64,000 bases of DNA, from contig NC_134961.1 in the NCBI RefSeq assembly GCF_965638725.1, positions 5,176,641-5,240,640 on the forward strand. Direction: 5' to 3'. How positions within the stretch are numbered: the first letter of the stretch is position 1; each line of letters opens with the position of its first letter. Shown here piece after piece: positions 37,601 to 49,600 of this stretch. This stretch comes from Aptenodytes patagonicus. Its lineage: Eukaryota; Chordata; Aves; Sphenisciformes; Spheniscidae. The position numbers and the translations under genes were made by a program. Under the pieces are notes generated by a model. The model did not search any database. It saw only the letters and a list, made by a program, of their open reading frames with translations, and was not told where the DNA came from.

Positions 37601-40600
37601 CGCGGACGGTCCCCAGGTTCTCGGCTCTGCACCATGCGGCGCTCAACGGCAACACGGAGCTCATCTCGCTGCTGCTGGAGGCGCAGGCTGCGGTGGACAT
37701 CAAGGATAACAAAGGTGAGTCCTGGCATCCTGGCCGTGGCCCCCCACCCCTCTGTAGGCTCTGGCCGGGCGTGTCAGCGTGCCGGGGGGGCTGACGGCGT
37801 GCCTGTCCTGCCCGCCCGCAGGCATGCGGCCCCTGCACTATGCGGCTTGGCAAGGCAAGAAGGAGCCCATGAAAATGGTGCTGAAAGCGGGTTCCTCAGT
37901 GAACATCCCATCGGACGAGGGCCAGATCCCCCTGCACCTGGCAGCACAACACGGGCACTACGACGTGGTACGGTGGGGCCGGTGGCAGGGCACGGAGGTG
38001 GCAGGGGGGCCGTGCCGCCCTCCCTGCTCCTGCCCTCGCCGAGCTGGAGTCTCGCTCCTCCGCAGTCAGAGATGCTCCTGCAGCACCAGTCCAACCCCTG
38101 CATCATGGACAATTCGGGGAAGACGCCTCTGGACCTGGCATGCGAGTTTGGCCGGGTCGGGGTAAGTCCTTGCAGCGCCGGGACCCCCAGAGAGGAAGAT
38201 TGGGAGGGGACAGGGGCATGGCGAGGTCCCTGGGGGTGCTGGAGCAGCCTGGGGGGGCACAGGGCAGCCCCCCGGGATGGCTAGCGGTGGGGACCTGCAG
38301 TGCCACCGCTGCGGGGGATCTCTGGCTGCTCGAGGAGGGGCAAGAGCAGGGAGGGGAGGTGGCGGCCGGGGGGGTCCGCAGCCCCGGCAGGCGGCTGAGC
38401 CGCCCTTGCAGCCCTGCTCCATCTGTGTTTGCTGAGCCAGGTGGTCCAACTGCTCCTGAACAGCAACATGTGCGCGGCGCTGCTGGAGCCCAAGCCGGGG
38501 GACGCCACTGACCCCAATGGCACCAGCCCCTTGCACCTCGCCGCCAAGAACGGCCACATCGACATCATCCGGTGGGTGCCGTGGGTAGGGAGGGCAGCGC
38601 CGGTCCCCCCCCGCCTCGCTGACCCCACCGTCTGCCCGCAGGCTCCTGCTGCAGGCTGGTATTGACATCAACCGGCAAACCAAGGCGGGCACAGCGCTGC
38701 ACGAGGCGGCCCTGTGCGGCAAGACGGATGTGGTGCGGCTGCTGCTGGATGTAAGGGCCCCCCCGACACCCCCAGACGCCCCCAGCCCAGGGACGGGCTG
38801 CGGGAAGGGAGTGACTCCACGGCTGGGGGCTGCGGAGCAGCGTGTGCACCTCTCCTGGGGGATGGGGGCAAGGGTCCTGGGGGGGGACACACCAAGGCAG
38901 TGAGCCGTGTCCTCCGGCTGCTGGTCTCGGTGTGGCCCGGGGGGTCCCGAGGAGTGGCGGGGCGGGGGGCAGCCTCCTCCCAGGTCCTCTCCGTGCTGTT
39001 GCAGAGCGGGATCAACGCCCACGTCAGGAACACCTACAACCAGACAGCTTTGGACATCGTCAATCAGTTCACCACCAGCCAGGCCAGCAAGGAGATCAAG
39101 CAGATGCTGCGGGGTAGGGGGGCCGGGGGGGGCACGGGGCTGCTGCACCGGCGCTGGGGGGATGCCAGGCTGGGGGTGACAGCCCCCTGGGGCTGGGTGG
39201 CTGGCAACGCTCCCGCTCTGTCCCTGTAGACGCCTCCGCCGCTCTGCAGGTCCGGGCCGTCAAGGACTATTGCAACAACTACGACCTGACCAGCCTCAAC
39301 GTGAAAGCTGGGGACGTCATCACCGTGAGTATGGCCGGGGGGGGGGGGCCGGGGGGACCCCACTGGCGGCACCGGCCCCTGACGCAGCCCCTGCCCGCAG
39401 GTGCTGGAGCAGCACGCGGACGGGCGCTGGAAAGGCTGCATTCACGACAACCGGACCGGCAACGACCGCGTGGGCTACTTCCCCTCCAGCCTCGTCGAGG
39501 CCATAAGCAAACGAACAGGCAAATAATCCCACCCCCGCCTCCCCTGTGGGGATGCCCCCAAACCCACAGCCCCAGGGAGTCCCCGTTTTGGTCTGGCGGT
39601 GCCTGGGGTGTCGGGGGGGGGGGTGGGGATGGGGGTGTGCAGCCAGTGAAGCCAAGCTGGGGCGATGCCCCCGTCATGCATGTGGGGTCGGTGTCCCCGC
39701 CGTGTGCATGGGGACACTGCCTTCGAGTGTGTGGGGCTGGTGTCCCCGTTGTGCATGTGGGGTCGGCGCCCCGTGAAGTGCATGGGGATGGTGTCCCCAT
39801 TGTGCATGTGGGGCTGGTGTCCCCATCAAGTGTGCAGGGTCAGCGTCCCCATTGTGCATGTGGGGCTGGTGCCCCCACCGAGTGTGCGGGGTCACTGCCC
39901 CTGTTGTGCCTGTGGGGTCGGTGCCCACCTGGTGCACGTGGGGGTTGGTGCCAGCAGCCCCGGGGTGCTCACGGGGCAGCCCCAAGGCCAAGCTGGCGTT
40001 GGGCTGGGGGAGGCATTTGTGGTGCCGGGAGGTTGGTGCATGGGGAGAGCCGGGGTCATCACTGTGGTTTGGGGGGATGTGTGGCGCAGCGGTGAGGCCA
40101 CAGGACCTGGTGCTCGGGGTCTGAGCAGGGGGGCTGGGCACCGGTGCCAGGGACCCGGCGCTGCCCCATGGGGACCCTCTCCCTGGCCAGGGGCCGTCTC
40201 AGGGATTGGACCCTGCTCCCCTGCCCTGCGGCTGCCTGTCCCTGTCCCCATCCCCATCCCTGTAGGCTCCCGGTGGGGTGCGCGGTCCCCCAGGATGGCC
40301 TGTGGCTGTGCCCGCTGCCAGAAGCGGTGCAATGGGGCTGGTGCCTCTGCGGGCAGCGTTGAAAGGCCCCGCATCGACTGTCTCGCTCCCCCCCCCCGGC
40401 AGCCGTGAGCTGCCTGGCCCCACGCGATCTTGGGGGCAGCCACGTCGCTGGGGCACGGGCAGGGAATGGCGGCACTTGAACAAGGTCCCAGGGGAGTGGC
40501 GACACAAGTGCCTGCTGGCTGCCGGGCACTGCCGCACCAGCCACGGAGGCTGCAGAGGTGCCATGTGCCGGACGGGCAGGGGCAGAGCTGCCCTCCGGGT

Positions 40601-43600
40601 GTGAGTCGTGTGCCAGTACCACGGGGATGAGGTCCGTGGCTCCTGGGATACAGCTGGCTCCGCAGCAGCGTTTGCCAGGGTGTGGGGTTTTGTAGCCATC
40701 CCATCAGCTGCAGCCCTTGGCCCCGTGCAGCGGGGTGGCAGCGTGGGGCGCAGGCGGCGGCTGCACCAGGGCTTGGCCAGCTGGGCACGGGGGTGCTGGC
40801 GCTGCAGCCCCCAGCGCAGCCGTGCCTGCAGCCCCCCTCCTCCCAGGATGCCTTCGTGGGGAGCAGGACCCCTGGCAGCCCGGCTGTGGGAGCCCCATGG
40901 CACCGGGAGCCCCACAGTGATGTTGTACCTCAAGCACGGGGCTCCCCCGGCGTCCGTGCCCTGCCGGGCAGCCGTGGCGGGTCTGCGGGATGTGCCCGCG
41001 GGCTGTATGCTGCCACCGGGCTGGGCTGTGCGCTGAGCTCCCGCTGCTGCTCCTTGGTTCGGCTCCGCATCGGTTGGGTCTCGGTTCTGGCTTCTCCATG
41101 TTCCTTTGGTTGCTTTTTTGTTTGCTGCTTTTTTTTTTCCTTTCTTTTTTTTTCTTTTTTTTTTTGGTGGCGCTGAGCGTGTCTCTATTATTTTGATTCT
41201 TTTCATTTTGTCTCTTGTTATGTTTTATTATCAGGTTCATGGGAGACTGTAACAATCCCCCAACAGTACCAAAAGATCCCGCTCCCGGCTTACGGGGCTG
41301 CTGTGCTAAACGGTGACGCCTCGTCCCATCCGTTCCATTCCCTGCCTCCACCTCCACCTCCACCACCACATTCCCATCAGACTCTTTTCAGTTCCTTTGG
41401 CTATCACAGGCTCTCCCCTAGCAGTGCCGACGAGCCGCGTTACGGACAAGGTAGTTCACCGCTCGCTTCGTGCTCTCGATGGATTTCTTTCTTTTCCTTT
41501 AAAGTGTGTATCGAGTCTTTTCTTTCTGCTCGGCCTCTCTCCCCCTTGCCGTGGTGTGTTTGCACGCGGGTGCGTGCAGGCGTGTGCAAGTGCGTGCATG
41601 TGGGTGCGTGTATGTGCATGCAGGCGTGTGCATGTGTGTGTGTGCATGCAGGCAGGCGTGTGCGTGCAGTGCGTGCAGGTGCGTGCACGCGTGCATGCCG
41701 TCGGCCCCCTCCCCTGCACGCCGTCTCCAGTGCTGCTGTAGCACTGCGGCCCACGGCTCTGCTGCCGGCACATCCCACCCTCACCACCCCGGTGTCCTTG
41801 GCTGCGGGGCAGGGCTGGAGGCAGCACGGTGCTGCCGGCTGTCCGCACTCTGCTCATGGCCCCTGCTCTCCTGCCCCCCCTTGTCTGGGTGTGTGGGGAC
41901 CCCCAGAAACACTCTCCAGGCTCTGTGCCAGGGGGCAGGGCTGGGCAGCGCGGTGCCCGGCCGGGAGCCACGGGCGCAGGCACCCTCTGCAGCCTCCCCT
42001 GCAGGGTGTTCGACACCCAGTGAGCCGCTCTAAGCGGGTCAGGGCTGCGTGCTGAGAGTGGGAAGGGGCTGCGGTGCCGGGCATGCTTTCCTGGGGGATG
42101 CTCTCAGGGCTGGCTCAGCGCAGGCAGTGCCCAGCTAAACCCTGGGGACCATCCCCGCGGCGCGGGCAGGTGACGGATGCTGCAGGTCTATGTGTCGGGA
42201 GCGCCCGGAGAGCATATATTTGGCAGGGGGGTTTGCAGCAGTGCAGCACACACCATGCTCACAGGGGCTGCCACCAGCTGGCTGGGGGCTGGGGGTCTTT
42301 GCATGTGCCCCTGTGGCGGTGGCGCAGCAGGTTGTGTTGGGAGAGCACCGGGCTGGTCATGCTGGTGATGGGGACAAGGGAGCAAAACTTTTCCCTGGGG
42401 CTTTCTCTCCCTGCTGGGTCGCACTGAGCCTTACGCCTGCCTGGGCAGCGCGGGCTCCTCTCGGTGTGACCGCAGCACGTGCAGCTCAGGGACGTCCCAG
42501 CCTGATTGTGGCGTGGCCGTTTGTTCCCCCTCGCGCTCCTTCGGTGACTTTGTCACCTTGTACCATCCGCCCCCTGCTACGGCCCGGCCGCTAATGGGGC
42601 GAGTGGCTTAACGAATGAAAACAGCCTGGGCAGCGGCAGGGTGGCGATGCCCCGTACCTGGTGGCTGGCAGCGGGGCCGGGCTGAGCCGGGCTCCTCGGC
42701 AGCTGGCAGCGGGGCTGCGGCAGGACCGGGCCTCGCAGGGCTGTTGTCCATCTCATCTGATGCTGTTTTAAACCCCGGGCTCAGCGCTGGCCGTTCCCGG
42801 CCGGCCCTGGTGCGAGCAGGACCTGACAGAGGCGGGCAGCGCGGTGAGCCGGTGAAGGAGCGGTGCTTCGAGGGTGACCCTCGAGCCGTGCCCCACCAGG
42901 AGGGCCGGGTCCTCTCGCCCACTGTCGCCAGCTGCCATGGGGCACCCTGGGAAGCGCGGGGGGTTCAGCACCTGGTGCCTGGCCCCACGTGGCCCCTGCG
43001 TCCTCCCCCAGACGGGTGCAGGCAGTTGCAGGGGCATGGCCAGCGCCGTCTTGGCCGGGGCACTGTGGAGAGGGGGACCCTGCTCCCCACTGCTCAAGTT
43101 TGCGCGGCTCCCTTTGCTCCCCTGCACCAGGTCATGTCCCCATCCTGCTCCGCACAGGGACGACACAGTCCCTGTCCCCTGTCCGGGCTGAGCTGGGGCA
43201 CTGGGACATCCCACCACAGGTCTGTCCCCGGCTGGTGGCAGGGAGGGGATGCCCTGCAGGACAGGGTCCCAGGGCTGGTCGCTGTCACCCTGTGCCAGCT
43301 GCTTGGGGCGGGGGGGGACAGGCCCCCGGGACAGTGCGGACATCCCTGGGCACGGCCACGGCCAGGGACCCCACATCTTCGCTGTGGGGTTTTCCCCGAG
43401 TGCGGCAGCGACAGGCCCCGGGGCTGCGGGTCGCCTCGCCCTGTGCCACACCGATGCGAGCCCGAGCGCGCAGAGCCACGCATGCCTGACGGCTGCTCTC
43501 TCTGCTCTGCCACCAAGGGTCCCGCGGGGCCGACATGAGCCCGTCCCACCTCTCACCGTCGCAGGGCGGATCGGGCGCTCCAGCTCCCACGGAGGAGATC

Positions 43601-46600
43601 TGGGTGCTGCGGAAACCCTTCACAGGTACGGTGGGTGCGCTGCTGGGACCCTCCCTGTCCCTGGGGGGGGTCATGTACCAGGACATGGCAGTGGCTCTGG
43701 CGGGACATGGCCACACTGCGGCATCCCCCAGCCTGGCCATGGGGCTCAATGCCCTGACGGCATCTCCTCTCTCTGTGCAGGTGGCGACCGCAGCAGCCTG
43801 GGCAGCACGGGCAGCGTGGCCTCTGCCCGCAGCTCGGGGAGCGGGCAGAGCGTGGGCAGTGGGGCGCATGCCCTGCACGCTGGCTCTGAAGGCGTCAAGG
43901 TAAGGCGAGCCCTGACGCGGCTGTGCCAGCCTGCGGTGGCACTCGGCTCTAGTCCCGGCACTGGCGCTTGCCCTGGGGCAGGCATTTGCTGCCTTGGCAG
44001 CTGCCCCTGGTCCCTGCTGGGGTTGATGCTTGGCCAGGTGCTGTGAGGTCCTACCGGCACCCAGCGTGCCACCAGCCGTGGCTGTCACCGATGGTGGCTA
44101 CCAGCATGTCCCCTCCTGGCTGGCCCCCCGACTGCTGGCTGGGCCTGGGCTCAGCCCCTGGCACGACGTCCTGCCGCGCTGCAGGACCGGGCAGGGGCTG
44201 CCTGCAGCGTGTGCAGGGTCCGGCCGAGGCTGCGTGCCGTGCCTCTGCTGCCGCTCGCAGGGTGCCTCCGCACTGCGCACTGCCTGCTGCGCTGCACGCT
44301 GCGCTGCATGCTGTGTGCTGCCACCGGCATGCTGCCCGCTGCAGCTCCGCACTGCACAGAGCCGTCTGCCTGCTGCTGCCAGCACACAGCCCACTGCATG
44401 CTCCTGCCTGCACGTTGCACGCTGCGCACTGCTGCCTGCACATTGCGCACTGCTGCCTGCACATTACGCACTGCACGTTGCTCACTGCACCCTGCAGCCT
44501 GGGGTGTCCCGTCCCCGGGCTGAGGCACCTGCGAGCCCACCTCCCCCGGCATCCTGCCTGCGTTAGGCCAGAGCAGGCTGGGCACCGGGATCCGCGTACC
44601 CCTGAGCCGAGCACCGTGCTGACGGCCGTGGGGGCTCTGCTTTGCGGGCGAGGGGGGGGGGTCCCTGCAGCCCGCTCTGGCAGCCTGGGCTGGGCGTGCG
44701 TCAGGCTGGATTCGGGGTGCCGCGGCACCGCGGGCTCCCGCGCCTGCGAAGCACCATCTGTGCTGCTCCCGCTCTCCCCGCCGCAGCCCGAATCTGCTGC
44801 GCCCCTCCCTGCCCACCCTCACCCGGGCTGGCGGCGGGGCGGCCACCGCAGCACCCGCAGCACCCACAGCACCCGCGGCACGCGCCCCCCGCCGCCTGCC
44901 CGCCTCACTCCTGCCTGCTCTCCCCCCTTCCCGGGGTGTTTTTCAGCTGCTGGCAACGGTCCTTTCCCAGAAGGCTTCTGCGCAAGAGACTGCCGTGGGC
45001 GATGGGCCGGCCAAGGCGCAGGACATCCCCGCAGGTGCGTGCTGCCAGCCGCCCGGCTGCCGGGAGCAGGAGGAGCCCTGGCCCTGCCGCGGGCGTGCCG
45101 TGGATCCAGGGATTTGTCTTTTTTTTTATTGCCACGGCACCCGTCGCCAGAAGAAAAACGTGTGGGTAAAAAATGACTCTCTCGCCTTTCGGCTGCTGCC
45201 AGGCCTTCTCCTGCCTCGGTTAGTGGGGGCCCCGTGGGGGGCGGGGGGGGGCGGCGCGGGCGGGCGGGGGGCGGCAGCGCTCCTCCCCAGCCCCTTCCCT
45301 TCTCTGGCCCCCCGCCAGCCCCGCCGGAGCCCGAGCTGGGGGTCCCCCCCGCCACTGCCAGCACTGTCCGGGGGGCCACGGGCGGGGGCTGCCCTGGTAG
45401 CGGGGAGCATGGCCACACCGCGGGGGTGCCCACGCCGCGGGGAGGCACGTGCTGGGGGTGGGGGGGGGCAGACGGGAGATGCACATGCGGGGAGGATGCA
45501 CACGTGGGAGATGAACGTGCGGGGGGATGCCCGGGCTGCGGAGATGCACACGCAGGGGGGATGGAAACCCAGGGCGGGGGGATGCGCACACGAAGGTGGG
45601 GGGATGCACACATGGAGGGGGGATGCACACGTTGCCGGGGGGGGGGAAGCACATGCTGGAGAGATGCACATGCAAGTGGGATGCAGACGTGAAGGAGATG
45701 CACATGGCAGAGGGATGTACATGTGAGGAGGATGCCCACGCAAGTGGGATGCAGATGCCAGAAGGATGCACACACGGAGGATGCACACACACACGGGGGG
45801 GGATGCGCACACACACACACACGGGGGGGATGCGCACGCACACACACACATCGGATGCTCATGCGCACACACACACACACACGGGGGGGGAAATGCACAC
45901 ACATGGAGGGTGCAGTTGCCAGCGGGAGGGAAGGGGCTGGTCTTGCTGGTCCTGATCAGAAATTTCTGGGCAGCCCTCGTCACCCCCAGGGCTGGTTAAG
46001 GCACCAGTTGGAGGGTGGGCGCCTCAGGGCTGCCTGGGTGCCTGTACCGGCGTCCTGGGGGATGAGGCAGCTCGTGCCAGCCCAGCCGGGCCGCTCGCTG
46101 TGGGGCACAGCGGGTGAACAAGCCCTGTCCTGGGTTGGTGGCATGGCCGGAGGAGCAGGGACGGAGGGCTTTGGGCAGTGGGACCCTTCTGACTGCTGCC
46201 TTGGGAACCAGGGAAACCCGCTCTGCTCCCGCTGCAGCTGGGTGCCTCCGCTCGGGGCCACGCTGGGTGGAAGGTGTTGCGGCACCCCGGCCCCCGGCTG
46301 GGCTGGGGGCTCGCCTGGCTCTGGGGGGGTGGGCAAGGGCAACAGCATGGGCTGCCCCAGCAGTGCCATGGCACCTGGGAGCTGTGTACACCATGGTGCT
46401 GGTGGCCGGGCGCCCTGCAGAGCCCCATGCAGATGCAGCCCTCGCTGTGAGCCCCGTGCCAGCGCGGCCAGCCTCACCAGGATTCAGCAATAGGGTTTGC
46501 GACCCAACGGCAGTGCCTGGGCATGGTGCCCCGCACCACTCCTGCCCGTCCCGGGGGAGCAGACCCCATGTCCAGGGCACCCCAGGGTGCTCCGGGCTGC

Positions 46601-49600
46601 TGTGCTGGGGCGGGTGTCGCTCTCCTATGCCTGCCCTGGCCCTGCCAACCCGGGGGCTGTGGCTGTGCCATCCCACCCAGGGCAGGGGCTTGGCTCCCCA
46701 CCTTGCTTGGCCAGAGCCCGGGGGCTGCGCGGCCCCAGTCCCGCTAACCGCTGCCTCTCCGGCAGGTTCATCGCGGTCGCAGAGCATGGCCAGCTCCCCG
46801 TACGCCCCCCAGCCCCCCGCCGAGCCCCAGCTGAAGAAGATGGAGCCGCCGTCGGAGGGGAAGGTGAGCGAGGAACGCTGGGGTGGCGTGGGGACCCCCA
46901 CCATGGAGTGTGGTGTCGAGGGGGGGCACGGGCACAGCCACGCGGCAGGGCTACCCCCCCACACACACCCATAGCCGCAGGTGCCTTGGCAGCCCTGTGA
47001 TGCGAGCACCAAGGCTGGCATGGCTCTGGGTGCTGGCCGTGATGGCAGTGCCTGTGGGGTGCTGTGCCGTGCCATGAGCCAGTGGCGTGAGTCATCCCTG
47101 CGGCTGCCGGTCCCCCCTGCTCCATGGCACCAGCCCCCTGCACACCCCGGGGGACAGGCGTGTGCCCGGGGTACCCCAAGCCACGGGGCCACGCAGCCTC
47201 TCTGCGGTGCCAGCTCCCAGCCAGGGCCTCCTGCCGGCACATGGACGGGTGTGGGGACAGCCCCGGGGGACACGGGCAGGGACAGTGGGTCCCCATTCCC
47301 TGGGCTGCCCCGAGCCCTCTGTACCTCTCCCCAGAGCTCGGAGACGGTGTACCAGTGGCTCTGCAAGTTCCAGCTGCAGCTCTACGCGCCCAACTTCATC
47401 AACGCTGGCTACGACATCACCACCATTAGTCGGATGACACCGGAGGTTAGGCCACGGGGATGCCGGGGCTGGCCGGTACCGCAGAGAGGGGGGCACAGCC
47501 GGTGCAGGGCGGTGCTGACCCCCCTCTCTGCCCCAGGACCTCACAGCCATCGGTGTCACCAAGCCGGGGCACAGGAAGAAGATTGCCTCTGAGATCAACA
47601 ACCTCAATATCCCCGAGTGGCTGCCAGAGTACAAGCCGGTAAGGGCTGCGCAGGGCTGGGGATGGCAAAGCCACAGCCAGGGCGGCACTGGGGACCCGGC
47701 CATGCTGGGAGTTCGGCAGCCGGTCCCCTCCAGGGAGGCGGTGGCACAGAGGGGATGAGAGTGGGAGCTGGCTCGCTGCTCCCAGATGGCACCCACATCC
47801 CACGGTCCTGAAGCTGTGCACGTCCCCTCCTGATAGCTCAGGGACCGTCAGGCTGGTGCCAGCTGCCACCACGTGGACGTGACACCGTGTGTCCCCTGAC
47901 ACCCCTCCTGCCCCATCGGCTGAGCATGGCAAGGGGCTTCCCATGGGAACAGGGCTGGGCATGGCCCCAGGTGATTGAGGAGCACAGGGACAGCGTGGGG
48001 ACAAGGGGAACCCCCTGGGGCTGTCCCCCAGCAAGATGGGATCACCTGCGTGGCATGGGTGCTGCGGTGCTGGGGGGGTGCCAGGGCCAGATCCTGCTGC
48101 CAGCCGGCGCTGAGCCATGCCCCGTGCTCCCCCCAGGCCAACCTGGCGCTGTGGCTCTCCATGATCGGCCTGTCCCAGTACTACAAGGTGCTGGTAGAGA
48201 ACGGCTACGAGAACATCGACTTCATCACCGACATCACCTGGGAGGACCTGCAGGAGATTGGCATCACCAAGCTGGGTAAGGTCCCATGCCGCAGCCCTGG
48301 CTGTGGCAGCCCCAGCCCCCGGCGGTGGCACTGATGCCCCGTGGTGTCCCCAGGCCACCAGAAGAAGCTGATGCTGGCGGTGAAGAAGCTGGCGGAGCTG
48401 CAGCGCACCGAGCTGGGCAAGTATGAGCCAGGCACGCTGAAGAGGAAGGCGGCGGCGGCGGCGGCATGCCCGGAGGTGCTGGCCATCGAGTCCCCCCCGC
48501 CGGAGCCGCCCGAGTGCCAGTCGCCCAAGATGACCACCTTCCAGGACAGCGAGCTCAGCAGCGAGCTGCAGGTGGCCATGACAGGCGAAGCCCCCGAGGA
48601 ACCCCCTGAGAAGGTGGCGAACCCCGCGGCCCCTGGCTACCGCTCGCCCCCGGGGCTGGGCGGCCGCACCAGGCTGATGAGCAGCTCACAGGAGCTGCTG
48701 GGGGATGGCCCACGGGCCCCCCCCGCCGCCGCCATCTCCAAGAGCCAGGAGTACCTGGCAGAGGGGGCTGGTGAGGGCCCCCCTGCACCACCCAAGGAGG
48801 GGCGCCCACCCCGACACGGCCACCCCGTCAAGCGCGCCAGCGTGCCACCGGTGCCTGGCAAGCCCCGGCAGCCCTTCCCATCCTCCGCTGGACACCTGAC
48901 ACCACCGCAGACCCCCGGCAAGCCACGGCCCCCCTCCCCGCAGGGCCCGCCGGTGCCCCACGCCACCGCCAAGGTGAAGCCCACCCCGCAGCTGCTGCCG
49001 CCGGGCGAGCGCCCTGCGTCACCCCGCTCCCTGCCCCAGTCGCCCACCCACCGTGGCTTCGCCTATGTCTTGCCGCAGCCCGCTGAGGGTGAGGGGGGGC
49101 CCCCGGGGGTGCCCGTCCTGCCTGTCTCGGTGCCGGTGCTGTGTCTGCCACCGGCGGGCGAAGGCGAGGAGGAGCCAGGGCGGCCGAAGAAGCGGGCGCA
49201 CAGCCTGAACCGCTACGCCGCCTCTGACAGCGAGCAGGAGCGGGACGAGCTGCTGGTGCCGGACGCGGGGCCCTACGCCACCGTCCAGCGGCGCGTGGGG
49301 CGCAGTCACTCGGTGCGGGCGCCCGCCGGCAGCGACAAGAACGTCAACCGCAGTCAGTCCTTCGCTGTCCGCCCCAAGAAGAAGGGGCCCCCGCCGCCTC
49401 CCCCCAAGCGCTCCAGCTCCGCCATCTCCAGTGCCGGCATGGCTGAGGACTTCCCCAAGGAGGGTGAGGGCGAGGCGGCTGCCGGGCCCCTCACCGCCGA
49501 GGGGGAGAGCCGCCGGGAGCAGCGGCGGGCCAGTGACCTGGGCGGCAGTGTGGACACGGGCAGCGCTGGCAGCGTGCGCAGCATCGCGGCCATGCTGGAG

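Larger units (their letters stand above)
39519..43517 (+). other. CASKIN1: CASKIN1 intron 10 region (GC donor, split by the cassette exon)
   Basis: The upstream exon ends ACAG at 39518 and the intron starts GCAAAT, a GC donor matching AG|GCAAGT at all but one position. The acceptor for exon 11 is CTGCCACCAAG at 43517. The interval contains the 39.68-39.96 kb minisatellite, the cassette exon 41235-41450 and a TG/TGCATG tract at 41565-41700. The rest, about 42.0-43.5 kb, shows nothing further. Confidence 0.75.

Noticed and set aside
36075-37853. 592-aa minus-strand frame in CASKIN1 intron 2
   Set aside because: Spans intron and the antisense of exon 3; GC-driven open frame without homology.
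42969-42990. Possible REST/RE1 site (TTCAGCACC)
   Set aside because: The left half matches but the right half (GGACAGCGCC-like) is absent, so it is only a chance half-site.
44819-45904. 361-aa Cys/His/Pro-rich minus-strand frame
   Set aside because: Translation of the GATGCACACG minisatellite; no conserved domain and no splice signals.
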